A DNA stretch of 34,596 nt, taken from positions 1 through 34,596 of the forward strand of contig JAGSHF010000009.1 in assembly GCA_023954685.1 (NCBI GenBank). Direction: 5' to 3'. This DNA comes from Flavobacteriaceae bacterium. GTDB lineage: Bacteria > Bacteroidota > Bacteroidia > Flavobacteriales > Flavobacteriaceae. The notes under the pieces were generated by a model, which did not search any database, was not told the origin of the DNA, and worked only from the letters and a program-made list of their open reading frames with translations. Numbering within the stretch: the stretch's first letter is position 1; each line of letters opens with the position of its first letter. Below, piece after piece: positions 1-8,785 of the stretch. A program made the position numbers and the translations under genes.

Positions 1-170
1 AAGTAAGAAACAGTATTGATCCTAACGTAAAAGTAAGATATGCTTATTATGCTAGTGACAACCCTCTTGAAACAGGAAGTACACTGGCGTCTGGAGGCCT
101 AGGCACGAGTGGCGTAAGACCAACATATTTAATTACGAGAAAAATAATTGAACAAATATTTAATCAATAA
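1..170 (+). CDS. 3' end of an unidentified protein (partial)
   Basis: An open frame enters from the left edge (first full codon at 3) and stops with TAA at 168-170, giving the last 55 residues of a protein. The tail is rich in Gly, Ser and Thr and ends in a basic helix-like stretch, ITRKIIEQIFNQ. I do not recognise a family from this fragment. The next start codon follows after only 5 bases, so it is probably cotranscribed with the Wzz-like gene and may belong to the polysaccharide locus. The frame is sound, but the function is unknown. Confidence 0.6.
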   Translation, partial: VRNSIDPNVKVRYAYYASDNPLETGSTLASGGLGTSGVRPTYLITRKIIEQIFNQ

Positions 171-175
171 ACAAT

Positions 176-1249
176 ATGAGTACGAATACACCTCAACCAC
201 AACGTAACGAAGAAGTCGATTTGGGTCAATTATTCAGACTTATTGGAAATATGTTTGACCGTTTTTTTAAGTTTATTGGAAGAATTTTCAATGCCATATT
301 TCTCGCATTTGTTTGGATGGTGTTTTTTGTAAAAAAACACATTGTCAAGCTTTTAATTACCGGGGCAATTGGTTTTGGTTTAGGGATTTTTAAAGAAATA
401 AAATCACCACCTAGTTATAAATCTTCTGTCATTGTTAAACAGAATTATAATACTGGAGAAAATTTGTACAATGCAATTACTTATTATAACGGATTAGTTG
501 GTGAAAATGATATTGAAACTCTTGCGCAAATACTTTCAGTTGACACAACAGACATAGCTTCTATTGGAAGCTTTTCTATTAATATTGCCATTGGCGATAA
601 TCAAAGACTGGTTGAATATAATGACTACATTGAAGATTTAGATTCTAGTTTAGTTTCGAAACTAGAATATCAAGATTATTTGGAAAATGTAGAGAATTAT
701 ATTTATGATCTCCAAGAAATAACAATTCAATCTAAAACGAATGAGAGTTATGGAAAAGTGTTTGATGGAATAATTAATAATATAAGCTCAAATTCACATT
801 TTAAGAGAGAGCAAGAAAAGGATTTAAAAGAATTGGAAAATAAGGCGCAAGCTATTAAGCAGGCTTTGGCACAATCTGATTCTTTACAAAAAACATATAA
901 AAAAGTTCTAGAAAGCGTTGTAGATAAAGAAAAAGGATCTCAAACCAACATTACAATAGAGGGAAGCGAAGATAGAAAAAGCACAAAAGAATTTGATTTA
1001 TACAAGAATGATATTCAATTAAGAGCAGAACTGGTTAGAATTGAACGCGAAAAACAAGACAAACAGTTTATTATTGAAATCATATCGAATACAGAAAATA
1101 AAGGGGTGATTGATACCGCTATGAAGGTGCTTAATAAATCTCTAAGCCCTAAATTGTTTTTTGCATTTACATTGCCTATGGCTCTATTAATATTATTATT
1201 GGTGCTTAGGTTTGTAAAGTATCTTGAGAAATTTCAAAATAGAATATAA
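176..1249 (+). CDS. Wzz-like chain-length determinant protein
   Basis: 357-residue inner-membrane protein with the layout of a polysaccharide co-polymerase. An amphipathic N-terminus (about 18-37) leads into hydrophobic stretches at about 38-51 and 57-72. Next come a periplasmic domain with a charged coiled-coil-prone part (about 208-300) and a C-terminal membrane helix (about 327-347) that contains a proline. Such proteins set the modal length of Wzy-polymerised chains. No Walker motifs or tyrosine-rich tail follow, so this is a Wzz type and not a Wzc-type kinase fusion. It heads the run of sugar-nucleotide genes, 5 bases before rfbB. The N-terminal membrane region looks longer than the single TM1 usual for Wzz. 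Family assignment rests on topology and context, because sequence similarity in this family is weak. Confidence 0.65.
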   Translation: MSTNTPQPQRNEEVDLGQLFRLIGNMFDRFFKFIGRIFNAIFLAFVWMVFFVKKHIVKLLITGAIGFGLGIFKEIKSPPSYKSSVIVKQNYNTGENLYNAITYYNGLVGENDIETLAQILSVDTTDIASIGSFSINIAIGDNQRLVEYNDYIEDLDSSLVSKLEYQDYLENVENYIYDLQEITIQSKTNESYGKVFDGIINNISSNSHFKREQEKDLKELENKAQAIKQALAQSDSLQKTYKKVLESVVDKEKGSQTNITIEGSEDRKSTKEFDLYKNDIQLRAELVRIEREKQDKQFIIEIISNTENKGVIDTAMKVLNKSLSPKLFFAFTLPMALLILLLVLRFVKYLEKFQNRI

Positions 1250-1254
1250 ATAAA

Positions 1255-2298
1255 ATGAAGATATTAATTACAGGGGGAGCAGGTTTTATTGGCTCTCATG
1301 TGGTACGTTTATTTGTGAATAAATACCCAAACTATCAGATTTTTAATTTGGATTGTTTGACTTATGCGGGTAATCTGGAAAACTTAAAGGATTTAGAACG
1401 TAATGCTAATTATACTTTTATAAAAGCAGATATTACGGATGAAAATGTAATTAATAAACTTTTTGCAAAGCATCAGTTTACTGATATTATACATTTGGCA
1501 GCTGAATCACATGTAGACAGGTCTATAACCGATCCATTGGCGTTTGTTAAAACAAATGTGATAGGAACAATGATCTTATTAAATGCTTTTAAAACAACAT
1601 GGCAAAATAATTTTGAAGGTAAGCGGTTTTATCATATAAGTACTGATGAAGTCTACGGAACTTTGGGAGAAACAGGTTTGTTTACAGAGACGACATCTTA
1701 CGACCCGAATTCTCCATATTCTGCTTCTAAAGCGAGTTCTGATCATTTTGTAAGAGCGTTTGGCGAAACCTATAATTTGCCTTATATAATTACAAACTGT
1801 TCTAATAATTATGGGCAAAATCAATTTCCAGAAAAACTAATCCCATTGTTTATTAATAATATTTTGAATAGCAAATCACTTCCTGTTTATGGTGATGGTA
1901 ACTATACAAGAGATTGGTTGTATGTAAAGGACCATGCGTTAGCTATTGATTTAGCTTTTCATAAAGGTAAAAATGGCGAAACCTATAATATAGGAGGGTT
2001 TAACGAATGGAAAAATATCGATTTGGTTAAACTTTTATGCCAACAAATGGATGAAAAGTTACACAAACCTATAAGGACTTCAGAAAAATTAATAACATAC
2101 GTAAAAGATAGACCGGGACATGATTTGCGTTATGCAATTGATGCTACTAAAATTAAAAACGAACTTGGATGGGAACCCGCTGTAACATTTGAAGAAGGCC
2201 TTTCAATAACGATTGATTGGTATTTAGAGAATGAACAGTGGCTTAATAACGTTACAAGTGGGGCCTATCAAAACTATTATCAAAAACAATATATTTAA
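1255..2298 (+). CDS. rfbB: dTDP-glucose 4,6-dehydratase
   Basis: 347-residue extended short-chain dehydrogenase that converts dTDP-glucose to dTDP-4-keto-6-deoxyglucose, the second step of dTDP-L-rhamnose synthesis, in the cytoplasm. The NAD-binding GGAGFIG is at residues 7-13. The catalytic T-D-E triplet lies at 130-132 and Tyr155-x3-Lys159 in YSASK. The DCLTYAGN stretch near 33-40 is typical of RmlB. Length is normal for the family. It begins 5 bases after the wzz-like stop and lies 5 bases before rfbA, so the block rfbB-rfbA-rfbC-rfbD is one transcription unit. Assignment is secure. Confidence 0.96.
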   Translation: MKILITGGAGFIGSHVVRLFVNKYPNYQIFNLDCLTYAGNLENLKDLERNANYTFIKADITDENVINKLFAKHQFTDIIHLAAESHVDRSITDPLAFVKTNVIGTMILLNAFKTTWQNNFEGKRFYHISTDEVYGTLGETGLFTETTSYDPNSPYSASKASSDHFVRAFGETYNLPYIITNCSNNYGQNQFPEKLIPLFINNILNSKSLPVYGDGNYTRDWLYVKDHALAIDLAFHKGKNGETYNIGGFNEWKNIDLVKLLCQQMDEKLHKPIRTSEKLITYVKDRPGHDLRYAIDATKIKNELGWEPAVTFEEGLSITIDWYLENEQWLNNVTSGAYQNYYQKQYI

Positions 2299-2303
2299 AA
2301 AAT

Positions 2304-3170
2304 ATGAAAGGAATAATACTTGCAGGAGGGTCTGGAACAAGACTTCACCCGTTAACACTATCTATTAGTAAGCAGCTTATGCCCGTCTATGATAAACCAA
2401 TGATATACTACCCCCTTTCTACTTTAATGTATGCAGGTATTAAAGATATATTGATTATATCTACACCTAAGGATTTACCTTTATTTCAAGACCTTTTAGG
2501 TGATGGTAAAAAATATGGATGTAATTTTCAGTATGAAGTCCAAGAATCTCCAAATGGACTGGCAGAAGCTTTTATAATTGGTGAAAAATTTATAGGAAAT
2601 GATAAAGTGGCGCTTATTTTAGGGGATAATATATTTTATGGAAGTGGTTTGTCTAAATTACTTCAGAGCAATAATAATCCTGAAGGCGGCATTATTTATG
2701 CGTATCGAGTACATGACCCAGAACGCTACGGTGTAGTTGAATTTGATAAAAATGGCCATGCTATTTCGATTGAAGAAAAACCAGAAAAGCCAAAATCAAG
2801 TTTTGCAGTTCCCGGCATTTATTTTTACGATAATTCTGTAGTTTCGGTTGCAAAGGGCATCGAACCTAGCCATCGTGGTGAACTTGAAATTACAGATGTT
2901 AATAGAGCATATTTAAAACAAGGAAAACTTAGAGTAAGTATTTTAGATAGAGGAACTGCTTGGTTGGACACAGGAACTTTTCAATCTTTAATGCAGGCTT
3001 CGCAATTTATTGAAGTGATAGAGGAGAGACAAGGTCTTAAAGTGGGATCTATTGAAGCGGCGGCTTTCGAAATGAATTATATTAATGAAGATCAGTTTAG
3101 AGCCCTAGCAGAGCCACTTTTGAAAAGCGGATATGGAAATAATTTATTAGGTCTCATAAACAACAATTAA
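2304..3170 (+). CDS. rfbA: Glucose-1-phosphate thymidylyltransferase
   Basis: 288 residues, normal for RmlA. It makes dTDP-glucose from dTTP and glucose 1-phosphate, the first step of the dTDP-rhamnose pathway. The nucleotidyltransferase signature GGSGTRL sits at 8-14, followed by the [11 protein letters not shown] region. The metal-binding GDN is at 107-109 and the EEKPEKPKS segment at 157-165. Its TAA stop shares its last base with the ATG of rfbC (TAATG), implying translational coupling. Confidence 0.96.
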   Translation: MKGIILAGGSGTRLHPLTLSISKQLMPVYDKPMIYYPLSTLMYAGIKDILIISTPKDLPLFQDLLGDGKKYGCNFQYEVQESPNGLAEAFIIGEKFIGNDKVALILGDNIFYGSGLSKLLQSNNNPEGGIIYAYRVHDPERYGVVEFDKNGHAISIEEKPEKPKSSFAVPGIYFYDNSVVSVAKGIEPSHRGELEITDVNRAYLKQGKLRVSILDRGTAWLDTGTFQSLMQASQFIEVIEERQGLKVGSIEAAAFEMNYINEDQFRALAEPLLKSGYGNNLLGLINNN

Positions 3171-3715
3171 TGAATTCAATTGAAACATTACTAGAAGGGT
3201 GTTTTATTCTAGAACCAAAAGTGTTTGAAGATAAACGCGGGTATTTTTTTGAATGTTTTAATCAAATTAGTTTAAACAGAACACTTGGTTATCAAGTAAG
3301 TTTTGTACAAGATAACGAGTCTTTTTCTACAAAAGGAGTGTTACGCGGGTTACATTATCAAACGGGTGAGTTTGCTCAAGCAAAACTGGTACGGGTAGTC
3401 CAAGGAACTGTTTTAGATGTGGCAGTTGACCTGCGAATAGGCTCTCCAACATATGGTCAACACATCGCTGTAGAACTATCCGGAATTAATAAGAAGCAAT
3501 TATTTGTACCAAGAGGCTTTGCGCATGGTTTTATTGTTTTAAGTGATACGGTAACACTTTCATATAAATGTGATAACTTTTACAATAAGGATTCGGAATC
3601 CGGAATTATCTACAATGATCCAGCTTTAAATATAGATTGGAAGCTGCCTGAAAGTGATTTTATTGTTTCTGAAAAAGATTTAATTTTACCAAAATTAGGG
3701 GATGTACAACTGTAA
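3170..3715 (+). CDS. rfbC: dTDP-4-dehydrorhamnose 3,5-epimerase
   Basis: 181-residue RmlC cupin. It epimerises dTDP-4-keto-6-deoxyglucose at C3 and C5 to the L-lyxo sugar. The catalytic His62 lies in RGLHYQ and the probable catalytic Tyr132 in SYKC. The substrate-binding segments DKRGYFFE (21-28) and VPRGFAHGF (113-121) are typical. It overlaps the rfbA stop by one base and lies 19 bases before rfbD. Assignment is secure. Confidence 0.95.
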   Translation: MNSIETLLEGCFILEPKVFEDKRGYFFECFNQISLNRTLGYQVSFVQDNESFSTKGVLRGLHYQTGEFAQAKLVRVVQGTVLDVAVDLRIGSPTYGQHIAVELSGINKKQLFVPRGFAHGFIVLSDTVTLSYKCDNFYNKDSESGIIYNDPALNIDWKLPESDFIVSEKDLILPKLGDVQL

Positions 3716-3734
3716 ATTCTTAAAAATTTAATTC

Positions 3735-4592
3735 ATGGTAAGTATTCTCGTTACTGGCGGTGATGGCCAATTGGCAATGTGTTTTAGAGATATAGAATCC
3801 AATTTTCCTAATTTTGAATTCACATATAAAAATTCATCCGAGCTAGATATCTCAAATTTCGAATCTGTTTCTAAGCTTTTTAAAGATAAAGCGTTTGATT
3901 GGTGCATCAACTGTGCTGCTTATACACATGTCGATAAAGCTGAAGTTGATTCAGAAAGGGCGTTTGAGGTCAATCAAATTGGCGCCAAAAACTTGGCACT
4001 AATGTGCAAAGCTAATAGCGTAAAATTAATTCATATTTCTACAGATTTTGTATTCAATGGCACTAAATCATTTGCATATTCTGAAACAGATGACACCGAC
4101 CCTATTGGAGTTTATGGTTTATCAAAGTTAAAAGGAGAGCAAGAAATCATTAAATATCACGACGCACACTTTATTATTAGAACGTCTTGGCTGTATTCCG
4201 AGCATGGTAATAATTTTATGAAAACCATGATTAAATTATCGAAAACCAAAAATCATTTAAAAGTTATTGTTGATCAAATTGGAACACCAACCTATGCAAC
4301 AGACTTAGCTCAGGCCATTTTGGATATAGTTAAAAAGAACCCAATTAATTATGGTCTTTATCATTACAGTAATGAGGGCGTTGCTAGTTGGTATGACTTT
4401 GCAAAAGCTATTTTTAAAGAAAAACAGGTTATATTAAACATAACGCCTATAAAATCTATAGATTACCAAACAGCAGCTGACAGGCCTCATTTTAGTGTAC
4501 TAGATAAAACTAAAATAAGAACTAATCTTCATATTGAAACACCATATTGGAGAGATAGTTTAATAAAAGCAATAAGAAAGAATAATGAATAA
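3735..4592 (+). CDS. rfbD: dTDP-4-dehydrorhamnose reductase
   Basis: 285-residue RmlD, the last step giving dTDP-L-rhamnose. The nucleotide-binding motif TGGDGQL spans 7-13. The STD of the active site is at 102-104, and Tyr127-x3-Lys131 forms the catalytic pair in YGLSK. Length is normal. The next gene, cysQ, starts 8 bases inside its 3' end, which ties the rhamnose and sulfate-activation blocks into one operon. Confidence 0.95.
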   Translation: MVSILVTGGDGQLAMCFRDIESNFPNFEFTYKNSSELDISNFESVSKLFKDKAFDWCINCAAYTHVDKAEVDSERAFEVNQIGAKNLALMCKANSVKLIHISTDFVFNGTKSFAYSETDDTDPIGVYGLSKLKGEQEIIKYHDAHFIIRTSWLYSEHGNNFMKTMIKLSKTKNHLKVIVDQIGTPTYATDLAQAILDIVKKNPINYGLYHYSNEGVASWYDFAKAIFKEKQVILNITPIKSIDYQTAADRPHFSVLDKTKIRTNLHIETPYWRDSLIKAIRKNNE

Positions 4593-5379
4593 AAACCTTC
4601 AAACAGCGATACTTGCAAGTTTACATGCAGGAAAAGTGATTATGCAAGTTTATGATACATCTTTTAATGTTGAATTGAAAGATGATAAATCTCCTTTGAC
4701 AGAAGCAGATAAACAGGCAAACGACGTAATTAACTCCTATTTAGTGAAAACGGAAATTCCAATTATTAGCGAGGAAAATAAGGAGATAGATTATTTAATT
4801 AGAAAAAATTGGGAAACATGTTGGATTGTGGATCCTGTTGATGGCACGAAGGAATTTATCAAAAGAAACGGAGAGTTTACCGTAAATATAGCATTAGTTG
4901 AATGTGGAAAACCGACATTAGGCGTTATATATGTGCCTGCATCTAAAACGTTATATGTTGCGGACACCACTACAAAAACAGCATTTAAAGCAAATTTACA
5001 AACCCATGAAACTACTATAGAAGAAATAATGAAATTAGCCGTAAACTTGGAACCAAAAAAAGCTAATTCGAACCCCGTACAGGTAGTAGGGAGCAGATCA
5101 CACATGAGTCAAGAGACACTTGATTTTATTGAAACAATTAAGCAAAACGGAAAAAAAGTAGAAGTGGTCTCTAAGGGGAGTTCCTTAAAGTTTTGTTTGG
5201 TAGCCGAAGGAAATGCTGACGTATACCCTAGGTTTGCCCCTACAATGGAATGGGATACTGCAGCGGGTCACGCCATTTGTGATGCTGTTGGAATTAACAT
5301 TATTTCAAAAAAAACAAATCAACCCTTACTTTATAATAAAGAAAACCTATTGAATCCATGGTTTTTAGTCTCTCAATAA
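4585..5379 (+). CDS. cysQ: 3'(2'),5'-bisphosphate nucleotidase CysQ
   Basis: 264-residue inositol-monophosphatase-fold enzyme that dephosphorylates 3'-phosphoadenosine 5'-phosphate (PAP), the by-product of PAPS-using sulfotransferases and PAPS reductase. The metal-binding Glu63-Glu64 is followed by DPVDGTKEF at 83-91, and WDTAAGHA at 223-230 is the second family signature. It overlaps the end of rfbD by 8 bases and precedes the DUF2061 gene by 10. Its place beside cysC, cysD and cysN indicates a role in recycling PAP during sulfate activation or sulfation. An inositol-phosphatase activity is possible but less likely in this context. Confidence 0.92.
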   Translation: MNKNLQTAILASLHAGKVIMQVYDTSFNVELKDDKSPLTEADKQANDVINSYLVKTEIPIISEENKEIDYLIRKNWETCWIVDPVDGTKEFIKRNGEFTVNIALVECGKPTLGVIYVPASKTLYVADTTTKTAFKANLQTHETTIEEIMKLAVNLEPKKANSNPVQVVGSRSHMSQETLDFIETIKQNGKKVEVVSKGSSLKFCLVAEGNADVYPRFAPTMEWDTAAGHAICDAVGINIISKKTNQPLLYNKENLLNPWFLVSQ

Positions 5380-5389
5380 TGATTTCGAT

Positions 5390-5845
5390 ATGTCAAAATA
5401 TAAAAAAGAATCACACTTACGGAGTGTCTTAAAAGGGGTTTCTTGGCGGATTATTGCCACATCGGATACAATTTTAGTAGTTTTAGCAATTACTTGTATT
5501 ACAGGGAGCTGTAGCATAGAAAATGCTTTAAAAATTGGAGCAGCTGAATTTTTAGTTAAACTGTTTGTGTATTATATTCACGAACGAGTTTGGCAGAATG
5601 TTACAAAGGAACGTGATGTAAATAACAAGATAACACTTTACAAATCAATTTCTTGGCGTATCATTGCAACGTCAATGACGTTCATTATTTCAGGAGCAAT
5701 TTTAGATGCTTTTGAGGAGGTGGCCTTGTATATTGCCATAACGGAATTATTTACGAAGTTTGGACTGTATTATATTCATGAACGTATTTGGCTTAAATTA
5801 CCCTTAGGTAAAATTCGTAACTTCTTTTACAAAAAGAATAATTAA
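5390..5845 (+). CDS. Double DUF2061 small membrane protein
   Basis: 151-residue membrane protein made of two copies of the DUF2061 unit, about 12-72 and 82-141. Both copies carry SWRIIAT near the start, a hydrophobic core, and YYIHERxW at the end. The molecular function of DUF2061 is not established. From memory of the family, it is often found between cysQ and cysC in Bacteroidota sulfate-activation clusters. It lies 10 bases after cysQ and 7 before cysC, so it is cotranscribed. A role in sulfate uptake or in handling activated sulfate at the membrane is a guess from context only. Confidence 0.85.
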   Translation: MSKYKKESHLRSVLKGVSWRIIATSDTILVVLAITCITGSCSIENALKIGAAEFLVKLFVYYIHERVWQNVTKERDVNNKITLYKSISWRIIATSMTFIISGAILDAFEEVALYIAITELFTKFGLYYIHERIWLKLPLGKIRNFFYKKNN

Positions 5846-5852
5846 AGTTTTA

Positions 5853-6455
5853 ATGACAAAAAATATTACCCATCATAATTATCATATTTCTATATCAGAT
5901 AGACGCAGTGCTAATAACCATAATTCATTTCTTATATGGTTCACCGGTTTATCAGGATCAGGTAAATCGACCATTGCCAATAGAGTAGAGCAAGAATTAT
6001 TTAATATGGGCATAAAAACGTATTCTTTAGATGGCGATAATATTAGAAACGGTATCAACAAGGATTTAAGTTTTTCTCCTGAGGATCGCACCGAAAATAT
6101 TAGACGAATTTCTGAAGTTTCAAACTTGATGATTGAAGCCGGAGTGGTAACTCTAGCCGCCTTTGTTTCACCCTATAAAAAAGACAGAAAGAATATCCGA
6201 AGTATCGTGAAAGATGTTAACTTTGTCGAGGTTTACATAAACACAAGTGTTGAAGAGTGTGAAAAACGAGACGTTAAAGGACTTTATAAAAAAGCACGAG
6301 CAGGAGAGATTAAAAATATGACTGGTATTTCGGCGCCTTATGAAGCCCCCGAAAGCCCAGATATTGAGATTAAAACTGAAAGCAGTTCTGTTGAATCGGC
6401 AGTTGAGCATATTATAGAATATATAACACCAAAATTGCAACTCAAAAATGAGTAA
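5853..6455 (+). CDS. cysC: Adenylylsulfate kinase
   Basis: 200-residue APS kinase that makes PAPS from APS and ATP. The P-loop GLSGSGKST is at 32-40, DGDNIR at 60-65, and the conserved SPY containing the probable phosphate-accepting serine region at 106-108. It is a stand-alone enzyme, not fused to CysN. The start at 5853 gives a normal-length N-terminus before the P-loop. It overlaps cysD by 8 bases. Its product serves either sulfotransferases or PAPS reductase. No reductase gene (cysH) and no sulfotransferase is visible in this window. Confidence 0.94.
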   Translation: MTKNITHHNYHISISDRRSANNHNSFLIWFTGLSGSGKSTIANRVEQELFNMGIKTYSLDGDNIRNGINKDLSFSPEDRTENIRRISEVSNLMIEAGVVTLAAFVSPYKKDRKNIRSIVKDVNFVEVYINTSVEECEKRDVKGLYKKARAGEIKNMTGISAPYEAPESPDIEIKTESSSVESAVEHIIEYITPKLQLKNE

Positions 6456-7353
6456 GTATTATTTAAATTATTTAGACGAATTAGAAAGCGAAGCTATTTT
6501 TATCTTAAGAGAAGTCTGGGCTCAATTTGAAAATCCAGTAATATTATTTTCGGGAGGTAAAGATTCAATATTAGTTACGCATTTAGCAAAGAAAGCCTTT
6601 TATCCAGCTAAAATACCGTTTCCACTAATGCATGTTGATACAGGGCACAATTTCCCTGAGACAATTCAGTTTAGAGATGATATTATTAAAGATCTTGGTG
6701 TTGAATTAATAGTAGGCTCTGTACAAGAATCTATTGATGATGGTCGAGTGGCGGAAGAAAAAGGAAAAAATGCTACGAGAAATGCACTTCAAATAACCAC
6801 GCTTTTAGATGCTATTGAGGCCAACAACGTAGATTGCGCTATTGGTGGTGGTAGAAGAGACGAGGAAAAGGCAAGAGCTAAAGAACGTTTCTTTTCTCAT
6901 AGAGATGATTTTGGTCAATGGGACCCCAAGAATCAACGCCCAGAACTTTGGAACATTTTTAATGGAAAACATTTTCAAGGCGAACACTTTAGAGCATTCC
7001 CAATAAGTAATTGGACAGAAATGGACGTTTGGAATTACATTAAACGTGAAAACATAGCGATTCCTTCTCTGTATTTCGCTCATGAAAGAGAAGTCGTTAA
7101 ACGACAAGGTACGTGGATTCCTTATTCTGAGTTTTTAATTCTTGAAGATCATGAAGAAATCATTACAAAGAAAATACGTTTTAGAACCTTGGGCGACATC
7201 ACAATCACTGGTGGAGATGAATCTGACGCCGATTCACTAGAGAAGATTGCTCTAGAGGTTGCCGGTATGCGCAATACTGAGCGAGGGAATCGAAGCGATG
7301 ATAAACGTTCGGAATCCGCAATGGAAGATCGTAAACGCCAAGGTTATTTTTAA
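6448..7353 (+). CDS. cysD: Sulfate adenylyltransferase subunit 2
   Basis: 301-residue PP-loop ATP pyrophosphatase subunit of the CysDN ATP sulfurylase, which makes APS from sulfate and ATP. The PP-loop SGGKDS is at 35-40. The family segments GGGRRDEEKARAKER and FPISNWTE are clearly present, and the C-terminus is Arg-rich as in other CysD proteins. It overlaps the end of cysC by 8 bases. cysN follows after 54 bases. Confidence 0.95.
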   Translation: MSKYYLNYLDELESEAIFILREVWAQFENPVILFSGGKDSILVTHLAKKAFYPAKIPFPLMHVDTGHNFPETIQFRDDIIKDLGVELIVGSVQESIDDGRVAEEKGKNATRNALQITTLLDAIEANNVDCAIGGGRRDEEKARAKERFFSHRDDFGQWDPKNQRPELWNIFNGKHFQGEHFRAFPISNWTEMDVWNYIKRENIAIPSLYFAHEREVVKRQGTWIPYSEFLILEDHEEIITKKIRFRTLGDITITGGDESDADSLEKIALEVAGMRNTERGNRSDDKRSESAMEDRKRQGYF

Positions 7354-7407
7354 TTTCTATAAGTAATACAGAACTGGTTTTAAGTATTTCTATAAAAAAC
7401 TTTACAA

Positions 7408-8661
7408 ATGTTAGATAACAATCAATTATTAAGGTTTACAACGGCAGGAAGTGTAGACGATGGAAAGAGCACATTAATCGGTCGTTTATTATACGACTCC
7501 AAGTCTATATTTGAAGATCAACTAGAATCGATTAAAAACACGAGTAAAAAGAAGGGGCATGACGGAGTGGATTTAGCTCTATTTACAGATGGATTGCGCG
7601 ATGAACGTGAGCAAGGAATTACAATCGATGTGGCATATAGGTATTTTACAACGCCTAAACGAAAATTTATTATAGCTGATACACCTGGACACATACAGTA
7701 TACTAGAAACATGGTTACAGGGGCTTCAACGGCAAACGTGGCAACTATTTTAGTAGACGCAAGACACGGTGTTATAGAGCAAACTAAAAGGCATGCCTTT
7801 ATTGCTTCTTTACTTCAAATCCCACACATTATTGTATGTGTTAACAAGATGGATTTGGTAGACTATTCAGAAGCTGTTTATAATAAAATAGTTAATGAAT
7901 TTGAAGAGATTTCTTCAAAAATGTTAGTTACGGATGTACGTTTTATTCCTATGAGTGCCCTTAATGGCGATAATGTTGTAAACAAATCTGAAAACATGTC
8001 ATGGTTTCAAGGAGCACCAATGCTGCATACATTAGAAACTATGCACATAAGTAGTGATATTAATAAAGTCGATGCACGCTTCCCAGTGCAAACTGTTTTA
8101 AGACCACAAAGTGTAGAGTTTATTGATTATAGAGGTTATGCAGGTCGTATAGCTAGCGGTGTCTTTAGAGAAGGTGATGAGGTAACGGTTATGCCTTCTG
8201 GTTTTTCTTCAAAAATAAAATCTATAGATACATTAAAGGCATCTTTAAAGGAGGCCCATGCACCAATGTCTGTTTCAATAACCCTTGAGGACGATATAGA
8301 CATTAGTCGTGGAGACATGATTGTGCGCTCAAATAATAAACCGGAAGCCATACAAGATATCGAGGTTATGTTATGTTGGTTAAATAATAAGCCGGCTAAG
8401 CCAAGAGCAAAATACACTATTAAACACACTTCAAATGATCAAAAAGCAATGATCAAAGAAGTTGTATATAAATTCAATATCAACACTCTAGAACGGGTAC
8501 ACGATAATAAAGAACTTGGTATGAATGATATATGTAAAGTAAAAATACGTACAACCAAACCTTTAATGGTTGATTCTTATAGAGAAAATAGAACTACAGG
8601 AAGCGTCATTTTAATTGACGATGCCACTAATGAAACTGTAGCTGCTGGTATGATTGTATAA
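7408..8661 (+). CDS. cysN: Sulfate adenylyltransferase subunit 1 (GTPase)
   Basis: 417-residue EF-Tu-like GTPase subunit of ATP sulfurylase; GTP hydrolysis drives APS formation by CysD. G1 is GSVDDGKST (14-22), G3 is DTPGH (91-95) and G4 is NKMD (146-149). Beta-barrel domains follow, and the protein ends without any C-terminal APS-kinase domain, consistent with the separate cysC upstream. It is the last gene of the sulfate block; a 124-base gap separates it from wzx. Confidence 0.95.
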   Translation: MLDNNQLLRFTTAGSVDDGKSTLIGRLLYDSKSIFEDQLESIKNTSKKKGHDGVDLALFTDGLRDEREQGITIDVAYRYFTTPKRKFIIADTPGHIQYTRNMVTGASTANVATILVDARHGVIEQTKRHAFIASLLQIPHIIVCVNKMDLVDYSEAVYNKIVNEFEEISSKMLVTDVRFIPMSALNGDNVVNKSENMSWFQGAPMLHTLETMHISSDINKVDARFPVQTVLRPQSVEFIDYRGYAGRIASGVFREGDEVTVMPSGFSSKIKSIDTLKASLKEAHAPMSVSITLEDDIDISRGDMIVRSNNKPEAIQDIEVMLCWLNNKPAKPRAKYTIKHTSNDQKAMIKEVVYKFNINTLERVHDNKELGMNDICKVKIRTTKPLMVDSYRENRTTGSVILIDDATNETVAAGMIV

Positions 8662-8785
8662 AAACATCTAGATTATAATTAGTCAATTAGATAGATAAAA
8701 GGGATTGTTTTCTTAAAAATAGTTTATAATTTTCAACAAACCATTTAAATGAAATTAGGGCTGGTTAATCATTTTGATTAAAAGG

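Noticed and set aside
176-1249. Wzc-type tyrosine kinase
   Set aside because: No Walker A or B motifs and no tyrosine-rich tail after the second membrane helix.
4791-5105. 104-residue minus-strand open frame inside cysQ
   Set aside because: Fully antisense to a secure gene, with no recognisable motif.
7408-8661. CysNC fusion
   Set aside because: The protein ends at 417 residues after the beta-barrel domains; no APS-kinase P-loop follows, and a separate cysC exists upstream.
8662-8785. Promoter upstream of wzx (TATAATTTTC near 8724-8733)
   Set aside because: It does not match TAnnTTTG, and no properly spaced TTTG precedes it; read-through from cysN is as likely.
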